The position numbers and the translations under genes were made by a program. From Paraburkholderia sp. (GTDB taxonomy: Bacteria; Pseudomonadota; Gammaproteobacteria; Burkholderiales; Burkholderiaceae), in contig NZ_JAPWKB010000018.1 of the NCBI RefSeq assembly GCF_028283785.1, positions 496,001 through 560,000 of the forward strand: a DNA stretch of 64,000 nt, given 5' to 3'. The number at the start of each line of letters is the position of its first letter. Position 1 is the first letter of the stretch. The notes beneath the pieces are model-generated. The model searched no databases and had not been told where the DNA came from. It saw nothing but the letters and a program-made list of their open reading frames with translations. Positions 1 to 8,684 of this stretch are shown here, one piece after another.

Positions 1-831
1 CGACACATCGATCAATCCGACGATTTCGCCATCGCGCAGCAATGCGATGCACGGCGCGCCGTCGATCGACACGGTCTGCGCATAGCCGATCCGCAACGCG
101 AATCCGAGCGTGCGCGTGCGGCTCGCCGCGACCGCCCATTTCTCCGACAACCCGGTGCCCACAATCGCGGACGCGACCACCTTATCGTCCGTCACGAGCG
201 GCGCATCGGCGACCAGCCGCAACACTTCCGCCCGATCCTGCGCGTCCAGCGCCGCCCGCAAACGCTCGACGACCCGCGCGTGCGTGGCCGGATCGACGCG
301 TTCGGGCGCGGCGACCTGCGTGTCGTGCCGATGCGCATCGTGCCGCTGCAAGCGCGCCTTCGCGCGGTGAACCAGTTGCCGGCAACCGGCCGGCGTTCTA
401 TCGAGAATCTTCGCGATCTCCGCGTAATCGCAGTCGAACGCTTCATGCAGCACGAAGGCCGCGCGTTCGGCGGGCTTTAGCCGTTCGAGCATCAGCATCA
501 CGCCGTACGACAGATCCGCCGCACGCAACGCCAGATCTTCCGCCGACGGCGCGACGCCATCGATCCACGGTTCCGTCATCCAGCCGATGCCGCCCGCCGC
601 TCGCTCGCGCTGCGCATGTCGCAACCGATCGATCGCCGCATGGGTGGCGCTCGTCGTCAGCCACGCGGCGGGCGTGCGGATCTCACGCCGATCGGTCAGT
701 AGCCATTTGAGCCAGACGTCCTGCACGACGTCCTCGGCTTCCGCACGGCTGCCGAGCATCCGGTACGCAAGCGCGAAAAGCCGCGCGCGGATCGCGTCGA
801 AGGTGGGTAAGTCGAAGCTGTGATCGGTCAT
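1..831 (-). CDS. ECF sigma factor, SigJ/ECF41-like (C-terminus cut by window edge)
   Basis: An alternative RNA polymerase sigma factor. The reading frame is open from the ATG at 831 to the left edge (277 codons), so the end is missing. Sigma region 2 is visible near residues 8-45 (FALAYRMLGS followed by AEDVVQDVWLKW). Region 4 lies near 110-160, with the helix-turn-helix stretch YAEIAKILDRTPAGCRQLVH. A linker with a TEPW motif separates them, similar to the PEP-type linker of ECF41/SigJ factors. A further domain of about 100 residues follows region 4, as in SigJ-like factors with a SnoaL-type C-terminal domain; this extra domain usually regulates activity in cis. No anti-sigma gene is visible on the side that can be seen. 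The family call is confident; the regulon is unknown. Confidence 0.82.
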   Translation of the reverse strand, partial: MTDHSFDLPTFDAIRARLFALAYRMLGSRAEAEDVVQDVWLKWLLTDRREIRTPAAWLTTSATHAAIDRLRHAQRERAAGGIGWMTEPWIDGVAPSAEDLALRAADLSYGVMLMLERLKPAERAAFVLHEAFDCDYAEIAKILDRTPAGCRQLVHRAKARLQRHDAHRHDTQVAAPERVDPATHARVVERLRAALDAQDRAEVLRLVADAPLVTDDKVVASAIVGTGLSEKWAVAASRTRTLGFALRIGYAQTVSIDGAPCIALLRDGEIVGLIDVS

Positions 832-1114
832 TGTCGAAACTCCGTGAACGTACAGCGCAGTGTTCGGTGCCCGGCGCGCAACGGGCGCGACGAAGGCGAA
901 ACGCATCGTCGACGCGTCCTGACCGGTTGACGTCAGGCGCGGGCAAAACGTGACAGCTTCCGGAAAAAATATTCCCCCACGCGAACCGTCGAAAGTGCGG
1001 GCAGGCCGTCACATTGCGCGGGTCCGATGCGTCATATCGGGAAAGCCGCGCCTGCATCGCGATGCAGGCGTGCGTTCCGGTGCAGCCGTGCCCCCTACTT
1101 TTCCGTGAGACGCC

Positions 1115-1771
1115 ATGCGATCCCGTCCGATCCGTTCCGCAGATTTCCTGATGTCCGCCTACTCCAACCTCGTGCCGACCGTGATCGAGCAGTCTGGCCG
1201 CGGCGAGCGCGCTTACGACATTTTTTCGCGGCTGCTGCGCGAGCGGATCATTTTTCTGGTCGGTCCCGTGACCGAGCAGTCGGCGAGTCTGATCGTCGCG
1301 CAGTTGCTGTTTCTCGAATCGGAAAATCCCGACAAGGACATCTCGTTTTATATTAACTCGCCGGGCGGATCGGTCTACGACGGCCTCGCGATTTACGACA
1401 CGATGCAATTCATCAAGCCGCAAGTCTCGACGCTGTGCACCGGCTTCGCGGCGAGCATGGGCTCGTTCCTGCTGGCGGCCGGACAGCGCGGCAAACGCTA
1501 CGCGCTGCCGAACGCGCGGATCATGATCCATCAGCCGTCGGGCGGCGGTCAGGGCACCGCCGCCGACGTCGAGATTCGCGCGCGCGAAGTTCTGTATCTG
1601 CGCGAGCGTCTGAACAGGGTGTTCGCCGATCACACCGGCCAAAGCATCGAGCAGATCGCAAAAGACACCGATCGCGACAATTTCATGTCGGCGGAAGATG
1701 CGGTGGGGTATGGGTTGGTGGATGAGGTGCTGCAGCAGCGCGAGCGGCCGTCGCACGCAACCGACCGGTAA
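1115..1771 (+). CDS. clpP: ATP-dependent Clp protease proteolytic subunit (ClpP paralogue)
   Basis: Serine peptidase of the ClpP family, 218 aa, which degrades unfolded substrates delivered by a Clp ATPase in the cytoplasm. The catalytic triad is complete: Ser114 in GFAASMGS, His139 in MIHQPSGG and Asp188 in DTDRDNF. The fold motif NSPGGSVYDG is at 81-90. No clpX, clpA or tig is adjacent, so this is a stand-alone paralogue rather than the tig-clpP-clpX copy usual in this group. The chosen ATG gives MRSRPIRSADFL before the conserved part. An internal ATG at 1151 (MSAYSNLV) is a plausible alternative, and neither start has a strong Shine-Dalgarno sequence. A terminator follows. Confidence 0.93.
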   Translation: MRSRPIRSADFLMSAYSNLVPTVIEQSGRGERAYDIFSRLLRERIIFLVGPVTEQSASLIVAQLLFLESENPDKDISFYINSPGGSVYDGLAIYDTMQFIKPQVSTLCTGFAASMGSFLLAAGQRGKRYALPNARIMIHQPSGGGQGTAADVEIRAREVLYLRERLNRVFADHTGQSIEQIAKDTDRDNFMSAEDAVGYGLVDEVLQQRERPSHATDR

Positions 1772-1821
1772 CACAGCCGCCACACGCCATCGTGCGCCAT
1801 CACGGCTCGATCGACGCAACC

Positions 1822-1850
1822 AGAAAAGCCCTCGAAACGAGGGCTTTTCT
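1822..1850 (+). terminator. Rho-independent terminator after clpP
   Basis: An 11-bp perfect stem, AAAAGCCCTCG (1824-1834) with CGAGGGCTTTT (1838-1848), a 3-nt loop and a short T run. Confidence 0.8.
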
Positions 1851-1997
1851 ACTTTTAAGCGCCGTCACCGCATCGTCATGGAAACGGAGCAATCCTGTCC
1901 GGCGCCACGCAACCCTGCCCCGTTCCCGCCATTGTCGCTATCATGGGCGCGTTCTGCCGTGTTCGACGTTCGAGCCGGCGCTTCATTGGAGAATTAC

Positions 1998-3629
1998 ATG
2001 GCGTCATCCAACGACACCGTCAGCATGGCGCTCTTTTGCGACTTCGAGAACGTCGCGCTCGGCGTGCGCGATCTGAAGCTCGACAAGTTCGATATCAAGC
2101 TCGTCCTCGAACGTCTGTTGCTCAAAGGCAGCATCGTCGTGAAAAAAGCGTATTGCGACTGGGACCGCTACAAGAGCTTCAAGGGCACGATGCACGAAGC
2201 GAATTTCGAACTGATCGAAATTCCGCACGTGCGCCAGTCCGGCAAGAATTCGGCTGATATCCGGATGGTCGTCGATGCACTCGATCTCTGCTACACCAAG
2301 GCACACGTCAACACCTTCGTGATCATCAGCGGCGACTCCGACTTCTCGCCGCTGGTGTCGAAACTGCGCGAAAACGCGAAGCAGGTGATCGGCGTGGGCG
2401 TGCAGCAATCCACGTCGGATCTGCTGGTCGCCAATTGCGACGAATTCATTTTCTACGACGACCTCGTGCGCGAAAGCCGCCGCACGGTCGCGAAACAGTC
2501 GAACGCGAAGCCCGCGCAACCGGTAGCGCAACAGCCCGCGCAACCGTCCGCGAAACGCGCTGGCGACGAACCGAAAAAACCGAAGGAAGATGTCGAGGCG
2601 CGTCGCACGAAAGCGATCGAAATCGCCGTGCAAACCTTCGACGCGCTCGCCGCCGAACGCGGCGACAGCGGCAAGATCTGGGCGTCGGTGCTGAAGAACG
2701 CCATCAAGCGCCGCAAACCGGATTTCAACGAAAGCTATTACGGCTTCCGCGCATTCGGCAATCTGCTCGAAGAAGCGCAGGCACGCGGTCTGCTCGAGTT
2801 CGGTCGCGACGAAAAATCCGGCGCGTACGTGTATCGCGGCGCGGCCGTCAATCTGGGCGGCGACGCGTCGAACGAAGCATCGAACGAAGCGCCGGTCGAA
2901 ACCTCGGGCGACACGTCCGGCGAAGCAATGGACGCGGCCGATGTATTCGCGCCGTCAGCGCCGTCCGGCGACGACTCGCAAGGCGGCAACCGTCACGATT
3001 CGCGTCGCAAGGGACGTGCAGCCCGCAAGGCCGCGCGCGCGGAAAACGAAACGATGCGCGACGAAACGCCCGCGCCGTATGTCGAGGATCAACCGGCGCC
3101 GCATGCCGATTCGCACCGCCGCGACACGCGCAATGCACCCGATACGCAGCGTCAGAAAGGATCCCGGAAAGGACGTCAGAAGGCCGACCGGACGCCGTAT
3201 CCGGAGCCGCTGATCGAAGCGCCGATCTCGAACGAAGACAGCATGGCGGCCGCCGGTTTCGCGCCGGTCGTGGAAGCGGCGTACGAGCCCGCGCCCGAGG
3301 CGATCGTCGAGGAAGCTGTCGATATCGTGGCGCAGGAAACGATCGACGTCACGGCGGACGAAGCGCCCGCGAAGGCGCGACGTCCCGCCCGCAGCAGCCG
3401 CAAGACCGCCGCGAAGAAAGTGAAGAAAACGCCCGCACCGGCAATCGGCGATGCGCCCGACATTCACGCACCCGAGTCCGCCGCCGATCGGCCGCCAGTC
3501 GAAGCGCAAGCGCCTGAAGCCGTGACGGAGGCCGCAACCGAGGCCGCGCCCGCTGCGAAGAAAGCCGCGCGCAAGACCGCACCGCGCAGCCGTCGTCCGC
3601 GCAAGACGGCTGCAACGGATAACGAATAA
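1998..3629 (+). CDS. NYN (PIN-like) domain protein with OST-HTH/LOTUS domain
   Basis: A protein of 543 aa. The N-terminal NYN/DUF88 domain (about residues 8-150) has the acidic residues of a PIN-like RNase: Asp in LFCDFEN, Asp in NSADIRMVVD and Asp in IISGDSDFSPL. A middle domain (about 200-290, including KIWASVLKNAIKRRKPDFNE and the following FRAFGNLLEEA) matches the OST-HTH/LOTUS RNA-binding fold. The last 250 residues are low-complexity Ala/Lys/Pro/Glu-rich sequence resembling a disordered nucleic-acid-binding tail. The start at 1998 is chosen because GGAG lies just upstream and the conserved domain begins right after it. Domain pairing suggests RNA binding or cleavage; the target is unknown. 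Confidence 0.85.
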   Translation: MASSNDTVSMALFCDFENVALGVRDLKLDKFDIKLVLERLLLKGSIVVKKAYCDWDRYKSFKGTMHEANFELIEIPHVRQSGKNSADIRMVVDALDLCYTKAHVNTFVIISGDSDFSPLVSKLRENAKQVIGVGVQQSTSDLLVANCDEFIFYDDLVRESRRTVAKQSNAKPAQPVAQQPAQPSAKRAGDEPKKPKEDVEARRTKAIEIAVQTFDALAAERGDSGKIWASVLKNAIKRRKPDFNESYYGFRAFGNLLEEAQARGLLEFGRDEKSGAYVYRGAAVNLGGDASNEASNEAPVETSGDTSGEAMDAADVFAPSAPSGDDSQGGNRHDSRRKGRAARKAARAENETMRDETPAPYVEDQPAPHADSHRRDTRNAPDTQRQKGSRKGRQKADRTPYPEPLIEAPISNEDSMAAAGFAPVVEAAYEPAPEAIVEEAVDIVAQETIDVTADEAPAKARRPARSSRKTAAKKVKKTPAPAIGDAPDIHAPESAADRPPVEAQAPEAVTEAATEAAPAAKKAARKTAPRSRRPRKTAATDNE

Positions 3630-3680
3630 CGCGTAGCGCCGGCAATACCCGCCGGCAACACAAACCGGCGTTGCAAAAAC

Positions 3681-3715
3681 AAAGGCCCGCATCCTGATTC
3701 AGGAGCGGGCCTTTT
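3681..3715 (+). terminator. Bidirectional Rho-independent terminator
   Basis: AAAGGCCCGC (3681-3690) pairs with GCGGGCCTTT (3705-3714), with T-rich ends on both strands. It lies between the convergent NYN-protein and sodB genes and can serve both. Confidence 0.8.
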
Positions 3716-3771
3716 ATCGTCACGGATCGAAGCGCCGCGGCACGTGCCGCGACGACGATCGCCGCGCGAAC

Positions 3772-4350
3772 TTAAGCGAAGTTCTGTTCCGCGAACTTCC
3801 AGTTCGCGATCTTCCAGAAGCCTTCGATGAACTTCGGACGTGCATTGCGGTAGTCGATGTAGTACGCGTGTTCCCACACGTCGATCGTCAGCAGTGCCTT
3901 TGCGTCCGTGGTCAGCGGCGTGGCTGCGTTGCTGGTCGACACCAGGTCGAGCGAGCCGTCGGCCTTCTTCACCAGCCACGTCCAGCCCGAGCCGAACGTG
4001 CCGACTGCGGTCTTCGTGAATGCTTCCTTGAATGCGTCGAACGAACCCCACTTCGCGGTGATCGCTTCTGCCAGCGCACCCGACGGCTCACCGCCACCTT
4101 CCGGCGACAGGCTGTTCCAGAAGAACGTGTGATTCCACACTTGAGCCGAGTTGTTGAAAACACCGCCCGACGACTTCTTGACGATCTCTTCCAGCGACAG
4201 GTTTTCGAATTCCGTACCCTTGATCAGATTGTTCAGGTTCGTCACATAGGTCTGATGGTGCTTGCCATAGTGAAACTCGAGCGTCTCTTCCGACATGGTC
4301 GGTGCGAGTGCGTTCTTCGCGTACGGCAGCGGCGGGAGCGTATGTTCCAT
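3772..4350 (-). CDS. sodB: Superoxide dismutase [Fe]
   Basis: Converts superoxide to hydrogen peroxide and oxygen in the cytoplasm. It is 192 aa, the usual length. The four metal ligands are present: His27 (EFHYGKHHQTY), His74 (VWNHTFFW), Asp157 and His161 (DVWEHAYY). Gln70 in NNSAQVWNH is at the position typical of iron rather than manganese enzymes. The start MEHTLPPLPY is preceded by GGAAAGC at a proper distance. A sigma-70-type promoter is visible upstream on the same strand. xseA lies upstream in the same orientation, but 327 bp separate them, so sodB is probably its own unit. Confidence 0.97.
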   Translation of the reverse strand: MEHTLPPLPYAKNALAPTMSEETLEFHYGKHHQTYVTNLNNLIKGTEFENLSLEEIVKKSSGGVFNNSAQVWNHTFFWNSLSPEGGGEPSGALAEAITAKWGSFDAFKEAFTKTAVGTFGSGWTWLVKKADGSLDLVSTSNAATPLTTDAKALLTIDVWEHAYYIDYRNARPKFIEGFWKIANWKFAEQNFA

Positions 4351-4677
4351 GGTGCTTTCCTTTATATCTGTTTGTGGGGGATCTGCGGATAACGCTGTAG
4401 AGCACTCGATTGTAGGCGACTTGGAATAACCCCGCAAACGCACGGCCTTTATCGAAAGCCCCTGTAAACATGCGGCGGCGCGGCTCGCGAGGCCGCGTAA
4501 TTAATGCTCGGAGCGACTGCGCGCGAAGGTCAAAACTACGCGCGTGCGCGACACGTTCCGTCTGCGTTATCACGCGCTTCGTCGATGACCGGCGTGTGAC
4601 CCGACGCGCTTTTTTTTGTTGCTATCGCGTTGTTCTCACGGGTCTTTTCGATGCTGTCCGCTGCGACGCCCGATGGG
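4351..4677. other. Intergenic region between xseA stop and sodB start
   Basis: 327 bp without a supported gene. It holds the sodB promoter candidate. A pyrimidine-rich stretch with a run of eight T near 4610 has no clear stem in front of it. I see no terminator for xseA and no small ORF with a ribosome binding site. Confidence 0.6.
4409..4437 (-). promoter_or_regulatory. Probable sigma-70 promoter of sodB
   Basis: On the minus strand, TTGCGG (4437-4432), a 17-bp spacer and TACAAT (4414-4409). It predicts transcription starting about 50 nt upstream of the sodB ATG. Confidence 0.55.
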
Positions 4678-6057
4678 TCAGAAGCCGTCGGTCAGGCGCG
4701 GCTGGACGTCGGCGAGCGCGATGTCGGCGGAGCCGTCGGCGAGATGCACGGTCAGCGTGCGGCCCGGTTTCAGCGACGTCGGCGAGCGGACCGCGCGGCC
4801 ATTCTGCGCGTCGAGCAACGCGGCATAACCGCGTTCGAGCGTGCGTTGCGGACTCAGCACGTCGAGCCGCGCGGCCAGCGTCGTCACGCGTGCGACCTGC
4901 CGTTCGTGCTGTCGCGACACCGCGCCGTCGAGCCGTTGCGCGAGCCCTTGCACCGCGCGCTGCTCCGCGGCGAGATCGGGACGCCAGCGTTGCCAGCGCA
5001 TCTGCAGCAACGCGAAGCGCGCTTTCGCATCGCGCACCGGCCGTGCGCCCGACGACGCCAGCCGCACGCTCAATTGCTGCAGGTGCGTGCGTTGTCGCGC
5101 GAGCCGCTCGGTGGGCGACACGAGCCGCCGCGCCAGCCAGTCGAGTTGTTGCGCGCGACGCTCCATCATCCGGCCGAATCCGCGTGCGAGCGTGGTGTGG
5201 CGGTGATCGAGTTCGCGCAGCAGCAATACGCGCTGCGGACTGACGAGTTCGGCTGCGCCGGTCGGCGTCGGCGCGCGGACGTCGGCGGCGAAGTCGGCGA
5301 TCGTGAAGTCGGTTTCGTGGCCGACGCCGCTGACCACCGGCAACGCGCTTTCCGCGATGGCGCGCGCCAGCACTTCTTCGTTGAACGCCCACAAATCCTC
5401 GATCGATCCGCCGCCCCGGCAGACGATCAGCACATCCACTTCGCGTCGCGCATTGGCCGCGTCGACCATCGCCGCGAGTTTCGCGCTGACGCCCGCGCCC
5501 TGCACCGGCGCCGGATACACGATCACCGGAACGTGCGGCGCACGACGCGCGAGCGTGGTCAGCACGTCGCGCAACGCCGCAGCCTGCAACGACGTGACGA
5601 TGCCGATGCCGCGCGGATGTGTGGGCAACGCGCGTTTGCGTTCGGCGGCAAACAGCCCTTCGGCTTCGAGCTTCGCCTTCAGCTTCAGGAACGCTTCGTA
5701 CAGCCGTCCCTGACCCGTGCGGCGCACCGCTTCGACGTTCAGCTGCAACTCGCCACGCGGTTCGTACATCGTGACGACCGCGCGCACCTCGATCCGGTCG
5801 CCTTCGCGCGGCGTGAATTCGGCGTATTGCGCGCGACCGCGGAACATCACGCAACGCATTTGCGCCTGCGCGTCCTTGATCGAAAAGTACCAGTGACCGC
5901 TCGCCGCGCGCGTGAAGTTCGACACTTCGCCCGACACCCAGACGAGCGGAAACGAGCGTTCCAGCATCGTCCCGATTGCACGGTTGAGCGCCGACACCGG
6001 CACGACGACATCGCCACCCGACGAGCCGGGCGACATAAGCGGATTTTCAGGATTCAT
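4678..6057 (-). CDS. xseA: Exodeoxyribonuclease VII large subunit
   Basis: Catalytic large subunit of exonuclease VII, which degrades single-stranded DNA and works with several copies of XseB. It is 459 aa. The N-terminal OB-fold (about 15-110) contains PLVWVSGEVSNFTRAASGHW. The catalytic region shows RGGGSIEDLWAFNEE, GVGHETDFTIADF and DVRAPTPTGAAEL, followed by the long coiled-coil C-terminal part. The start is the ATG giving MNPENPLMSPG; an in-frame ATG seven codons later is also possible, and neither has a strong Shine-Dalgarno sequence. xseB is not in the window. Confidence 0.96.
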   Translation of the reverse strand: MNPENPLMSPGSSGGDVVVPVSALNRAIGTMLERSFPLVWVSGEVSNFTRAASGHWYFSIKDAQAQMRCVMFRGRAQYAEFTPREGDRIEVRAVVTMYEPRGELQLNVEAVRRTGQGRLYEAFLKLKAKLEAEGLFAAERKRALPTHPRGIGIVTSLQAAALRDVLTTLARRAPHVPVIVYPAPVQGAGVSAKLAAMVDAANARREVDVLIVCRGGGSIEDLWAFNEEVLARAIAESALPVVSGVGHETDFTIADFAADVRAPTPTGAAELVSPQRVLLLRELDHRHTTLARGFGRMMERRAQQLDWLARRLVSPTERLARQRTHLQQLSVRLASSGARPVRDAKARFALLQMRWQRWRPDLAAEQRAVQGLAQRLDGAVSRQHERQVARVTTLAARLDVLSPQRTLERGYAALLDAQNGRAVRSPTSLKPGRTLTVHLADGSADIALADVQPRLTDGF

Positions 6058-6573
6058 GTGACAAAAATGTGGGACGGACCGCCCAGACGATAGACCGGAC
6101 GGGGCTTCCACGTCCACCTTGTGCGCGAAATGCGAAAAGTGTCCACATTGGGGCATCGTTGTTTAGCCACTCATGTAAACGCCCCGCAAGCCTTGTGATT
6201 TCGACGCATGTCATTGATTTTTATCACTATTTATCATGCCTACCCTTGACCTTTGCCGATGTGCGCGGCCTGGATCGGCCCTCCGGGCCGAATCGAAGGC
6301 ACTTTCTCCACAAAGTTATCCACAGGCCGTCGATGCGTCGCACCACATGTCGCGCGCTGCGCCCGGCACGTCGTCAGTTCGCCCGACGCGGCCGCGCGGC
6401 TTGCCCCGAACGACTTCGACGCGCTAGAGTCCCGGGTTCAAGGGCCGCGCGGCGCGGTCCTTCTGCGCGTGCCCGCTGGCCGCCCGGAAAACAGATTCAC
6501 CGCGCCGACGCTGCCCTCGCGGCGGCATCGTAGCTGCCGTTTCATCTCACTGCCCGTCCGGAGAACCGCACCG
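6058..6573. other. Divergent xseA/lpxK intergenic region with DnaA-box-like pair
   Basis: 516 bp with no convincing gene except the small ORF that follows. It holds a perfect DnaA box TTATCCACA (6316-6324) and, 12 bp upstream in the same orientation, a one-mismatch box TTCTCCACA (6304-6312). An AT-rich stretch lies at about 6205-6240. Promoters for xseA (minus) and lpxK (plus) should lie here but none is clear. In related genomes I expect exbB and exbD in this position; neither is present. Confidence 0.5.
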
Positions 6574-6657
6574 ATGCCTGTCCGCCCCGCCGTCATTACC
6601 TCCCGCCTTGCCGCACTCGCGCGCGCTGCGTTGCGCCGTCCGGGACACGCGCGATGA
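6574..6657 (+). CDS. Possible 27-aa leader ORF coupled to lpxK
   Basis: A short ORF starting MPVRPAVITSRLAAL, with a good ribosome binding site (GGAGAA, 9 nt before the ATG). Its TGA overlaps the lpxK ATG as ATGA, the arrangement of translational coupling. It is Ala/Arg-rich with no recognisable domain. It could be a real leader peptide, a remnant of a deleted gene, or chance. No function is proposed. Confidence 0.35.
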   Translation: MPVRPAVITSRLAALARAALRRPGHAR

Positions 6658-7670
6658 GCGAACTCAAGCACACCGTCGAAGCCCGGCTCACGCGCGAATG
6701 GCAGCAGCGCGGGCCGGTCGCATGGGCGCTGACGCCGCTCGCGTGCGTGTTCGGCATGATCGCGGCGGCCCGGCGCGCGGCGTTTTCGCTTGGCTGGTTG
6801 AAATCGGTGCGCATCGATGTGCCGGTGGTGGTGGTCGGTAACGTGACGGTCGGCGGCACCGGCAAGACGCCGACGGTGATCGCGCTGGTCGAAGGATTGC
6901 GCGAAGCGGGCTTTACGCCGGGCGTGGTGTCGCGCGGCTACGGCGCTCGCGTGAACACACCGACGCCGGTCACGGCAACCTCGGCGGCGAGCGTCGGCGG
7001 TGACGAACCGTTGCTGATCGCGCGACGCACCGGCGCGCCGGTGTACGTCTGCCCGGACCGCGTCGCGGCCGCGCAGGCGTTGCGTGCCGCGCATCGCGAG
7101 GTCGATGTGATCGTCAGCGACGACGGCCTTCAGCATTACCGGCTCGAACGCGATGCCGAGCTGGTCGTGTTCGATCACCGGCTGGGCGGCAACGGTTTTC
7201 TGCTGCCCGCCGGACCCTTACGCGAACCGCTGTCGCGCCATCGCGACGCGACGCTGATCAATAGCCCGTACGAACGCACCCTGCCGCCGTGGCCGAACAC
7301 CTTCGCGCTCGAACTCGCGCCCGGCGACGCGTGGCATCTCGACAATCCGAAGCTGCGTCGTCCGCTGTCGCATTTCAGCGGCGAGCGCGTGCTGGCCGCG
7401 GCGGGAATCGGCGCGCCCGAGCGCTTCTTCGCGACCGTGCGCGCCGCCGGCATCACGCCGCAAACGCGCGCGCTGCCCGACCACTACGCGTACAGCGCGA
7501 ATCCGTTCACCGACATCGACGTCGACACCATCCTGATAACCGAAAAGGATGCGGTAAAATTAGGGTCCTGGCACGATGCGCGCATCTGGGTAGTCCCGGT
7601 CGAAGCCGCGCTGGATCATCGCCTCATCGCATTAGTCGTGGAGAAAGTCCGTGGACGCTCGCCTGCTTGA
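6654..7670 (+). CDS. lpxK: Tetraacyldisaccharide 4'-kinase
   Basis: Phosphorylates the 4' position of the lipid A disaccharide precursor at the inner face of the cytoplasmic membrane. It is 338 aa. A hydrophobic N-terminal segment (about 22-50) resembles the membrane anchor of LpxK. A P-loop GGTGKTP is at 67-73, preceded by VVVVGNVTVG. The conserved motif SDDGLQHYRL follows in the middle, and ITEKDAVKL lies near the C-terminus. It begins a tight cluster: the UPF0434 gene overlaps its end by 20 bp and kdsB follows by 1-bp overlap, so the three are co-translated. Confidence 0.96.
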   Translation: MSELKHTVEARLTREWQQRGPVAWALTPLACVFGMIAAARRAAFSLGWLKSVRIDVPVVVVGNVTVGGTGKTPTVIALVEGLREAGFTPGVVSRGYGARVNTPTPVTATSAASVGGDEPLLIARRTGAPVYVCPDRVAAAQALRAAHREVDVIVSDDGLQHYRLERDAELVVFDHRLGGNGFLLPAGPLREPLSRHRDATLINSPYERTLPPWPNTFALELAPGDAWHLDNPKLRRPLSHFSGERVLAAAGIGAPERFFATVRAAGITPQTRALPDHYAYSANPFTDIDVDTILITEKDAVKLGSWHDARIWVVPVEAALDHRLIALVVEKVRGRSPA

Positions 7671-7857
7671 AATTCTCGTCTGCCCGATCTGCAAGGGCCC
7701 GCTGTCGTACGACCGAGCTGCGCAGGAACTGATCTGCAGCGCCGACAAACTCGCGTATCCGATCCGTGACGGCATCCCCGTGATGCTGGTGGACGAAGCG
7801 CGTCAAACGGTCGAAGGCACGCCGGTCGAACCGCTCAACCCGGGCTCGGTTGCGTGA
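7651..7857 (+). CDS. UPF0434/Trm112-family protein (YcaR-like)
   Basis: A small 68-aa zinc-ribbon-like protein of the Trm112/UPF0434 family, conserved between lpxK and kdsB in proteobacteria. It starts at a GTG with GGAGAAAG upstream, inside the end of lpxK. The first Cys pair is in VCPICKGPL; further family residues are LAYPIRDGIPVML. Its role in bacteria is not settled. The constant position beside lipopolysaccharide genes is the main context. Confidence 0.88.
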   Translation: MDARLLEILVCPICKGPLSYDRAAQELICSADKLAYPIRDGIPVMLVDEARQTVEGTPVEPLNPGSVA

Positions 7858-8684
7858 TGACGGCCGTGACTTCCGCCGCTTCGAACGCCGCTGCGCCTGA
7901 AAGCGCGCCGCCGTTTATCGCCGTGGTGCCGGCGCGGCTCGCATCGACCCGTCTGCCGAACAAGCCGCTCGCCGACATCGGCGGCAAGCCGATGGTGGTG
8001 CGCGTCGCCGAACGCGCGCTCGCGTCGGGCGCGACCCAGGTGCTGATCGCGTCGGACGCGCAGGAAGTGCTCGACGTCGCGCGCGCTCACGGCATCGAAG
8101 CCATGTTGACGCGCGCCGATCATCCGTCCGGCACCGACCGTCTCGCGGAAGTCGCGTCTCACTTTGGCTGGTCGGACGACACGATCGTGGTCAATGTTCA
8201 AGGCGATGAACCCTTGATCGACCCGGCTCTGGTGCGCGGCGTAGCGTCGCACCTGGCCGCCAGCGACGGTTGCGCGATCGCCACCGCCGCGCATCCGATC
8301 ACCGACCCGGCCGAAGTCTTCAATCCGAACGTCGTCAAGGTCGTGCTGGACGCGCGCAGCGTCGCGCTGTACTTCTCGCGCGCGCCGATTCCGTGGGCAC
8401 GCGAAGCCTATCAACCGCATTGGCCCGACGTCGCGGCAATGCCCGCTGCGCCAGCGCTGGCGGCAGTTCATCGACATATCGGGCTGTACGCGTATCGCGC
8501 GAAATTCCTGCGCAGCTATCCGTCGCTGTCGATCTCGCCGATCGAACAGGCCGAAGTGCTCGAACAGTTGCGCGCAATGTGGCATGGCGAACGGATCGCC
8601 GTGCTCGTCACGCAGGATGCACCGCTGCCGGGCGTCGACACACCCGCCGATCTCGCTCGCGTAAGGGCTTTATTCGGGTCGTGA
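7857..8684 (+). CDS. kdsB: 3-deoxy-manno-octulosonate cytidylyltransferase
   Basis: Activates Kdo with CTP to CMP-Kdo for addition to lipid A. It is 275 aa from the ATG that overlaps the preceding TGA; a GTG one codon earlier is also in frame. The nucleotide-binding N-terminus reads VVPARLASTRLPNKPLADIG and the substrate region contains VNVQGDEPLI. A short N-terminal Ala/Ser-rich extension precedes the core. It is co-transcribed with lpxK, which uses a later intermediate of the same lipid A pathway. Confidence 0.96.
   Translation: MTAVTSAASNAAAPESAPPFIAVVPARLASTRLPNKPLADIGGKPMVVRVAERALASGATQVLIASDAQEVLDVARAHGIEAMLTRADHPSGTDRLAEVASHFGWSDDTIVVNVQGDEPLIDPALVRGVASHLAASDGCAIATAAHPITDPAEVFNPNVVKVVLDARSVALYFSRAPIPWAREAYQPHWPDVAAMPAAPALAAVHRHIGLYAYRAKFLRSYPSLSISPIEQAEVLEQLRAMWHGERIAVLVTQDAPLPGVDTPADLARVRALFGS

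Noticed and set aside
4630..6093. Long plus-strand frames opposite xseA
   Set aside because: Arg-rich shadow of a well-supported gene, with no ribosome binding site or domain.
6304..6324. Chromosomal replication origin
   Set aside because: Only two boxes, with no dnaA, dnaN, gidA or rpmH nearby. Listed as a DnaA-box pair only.
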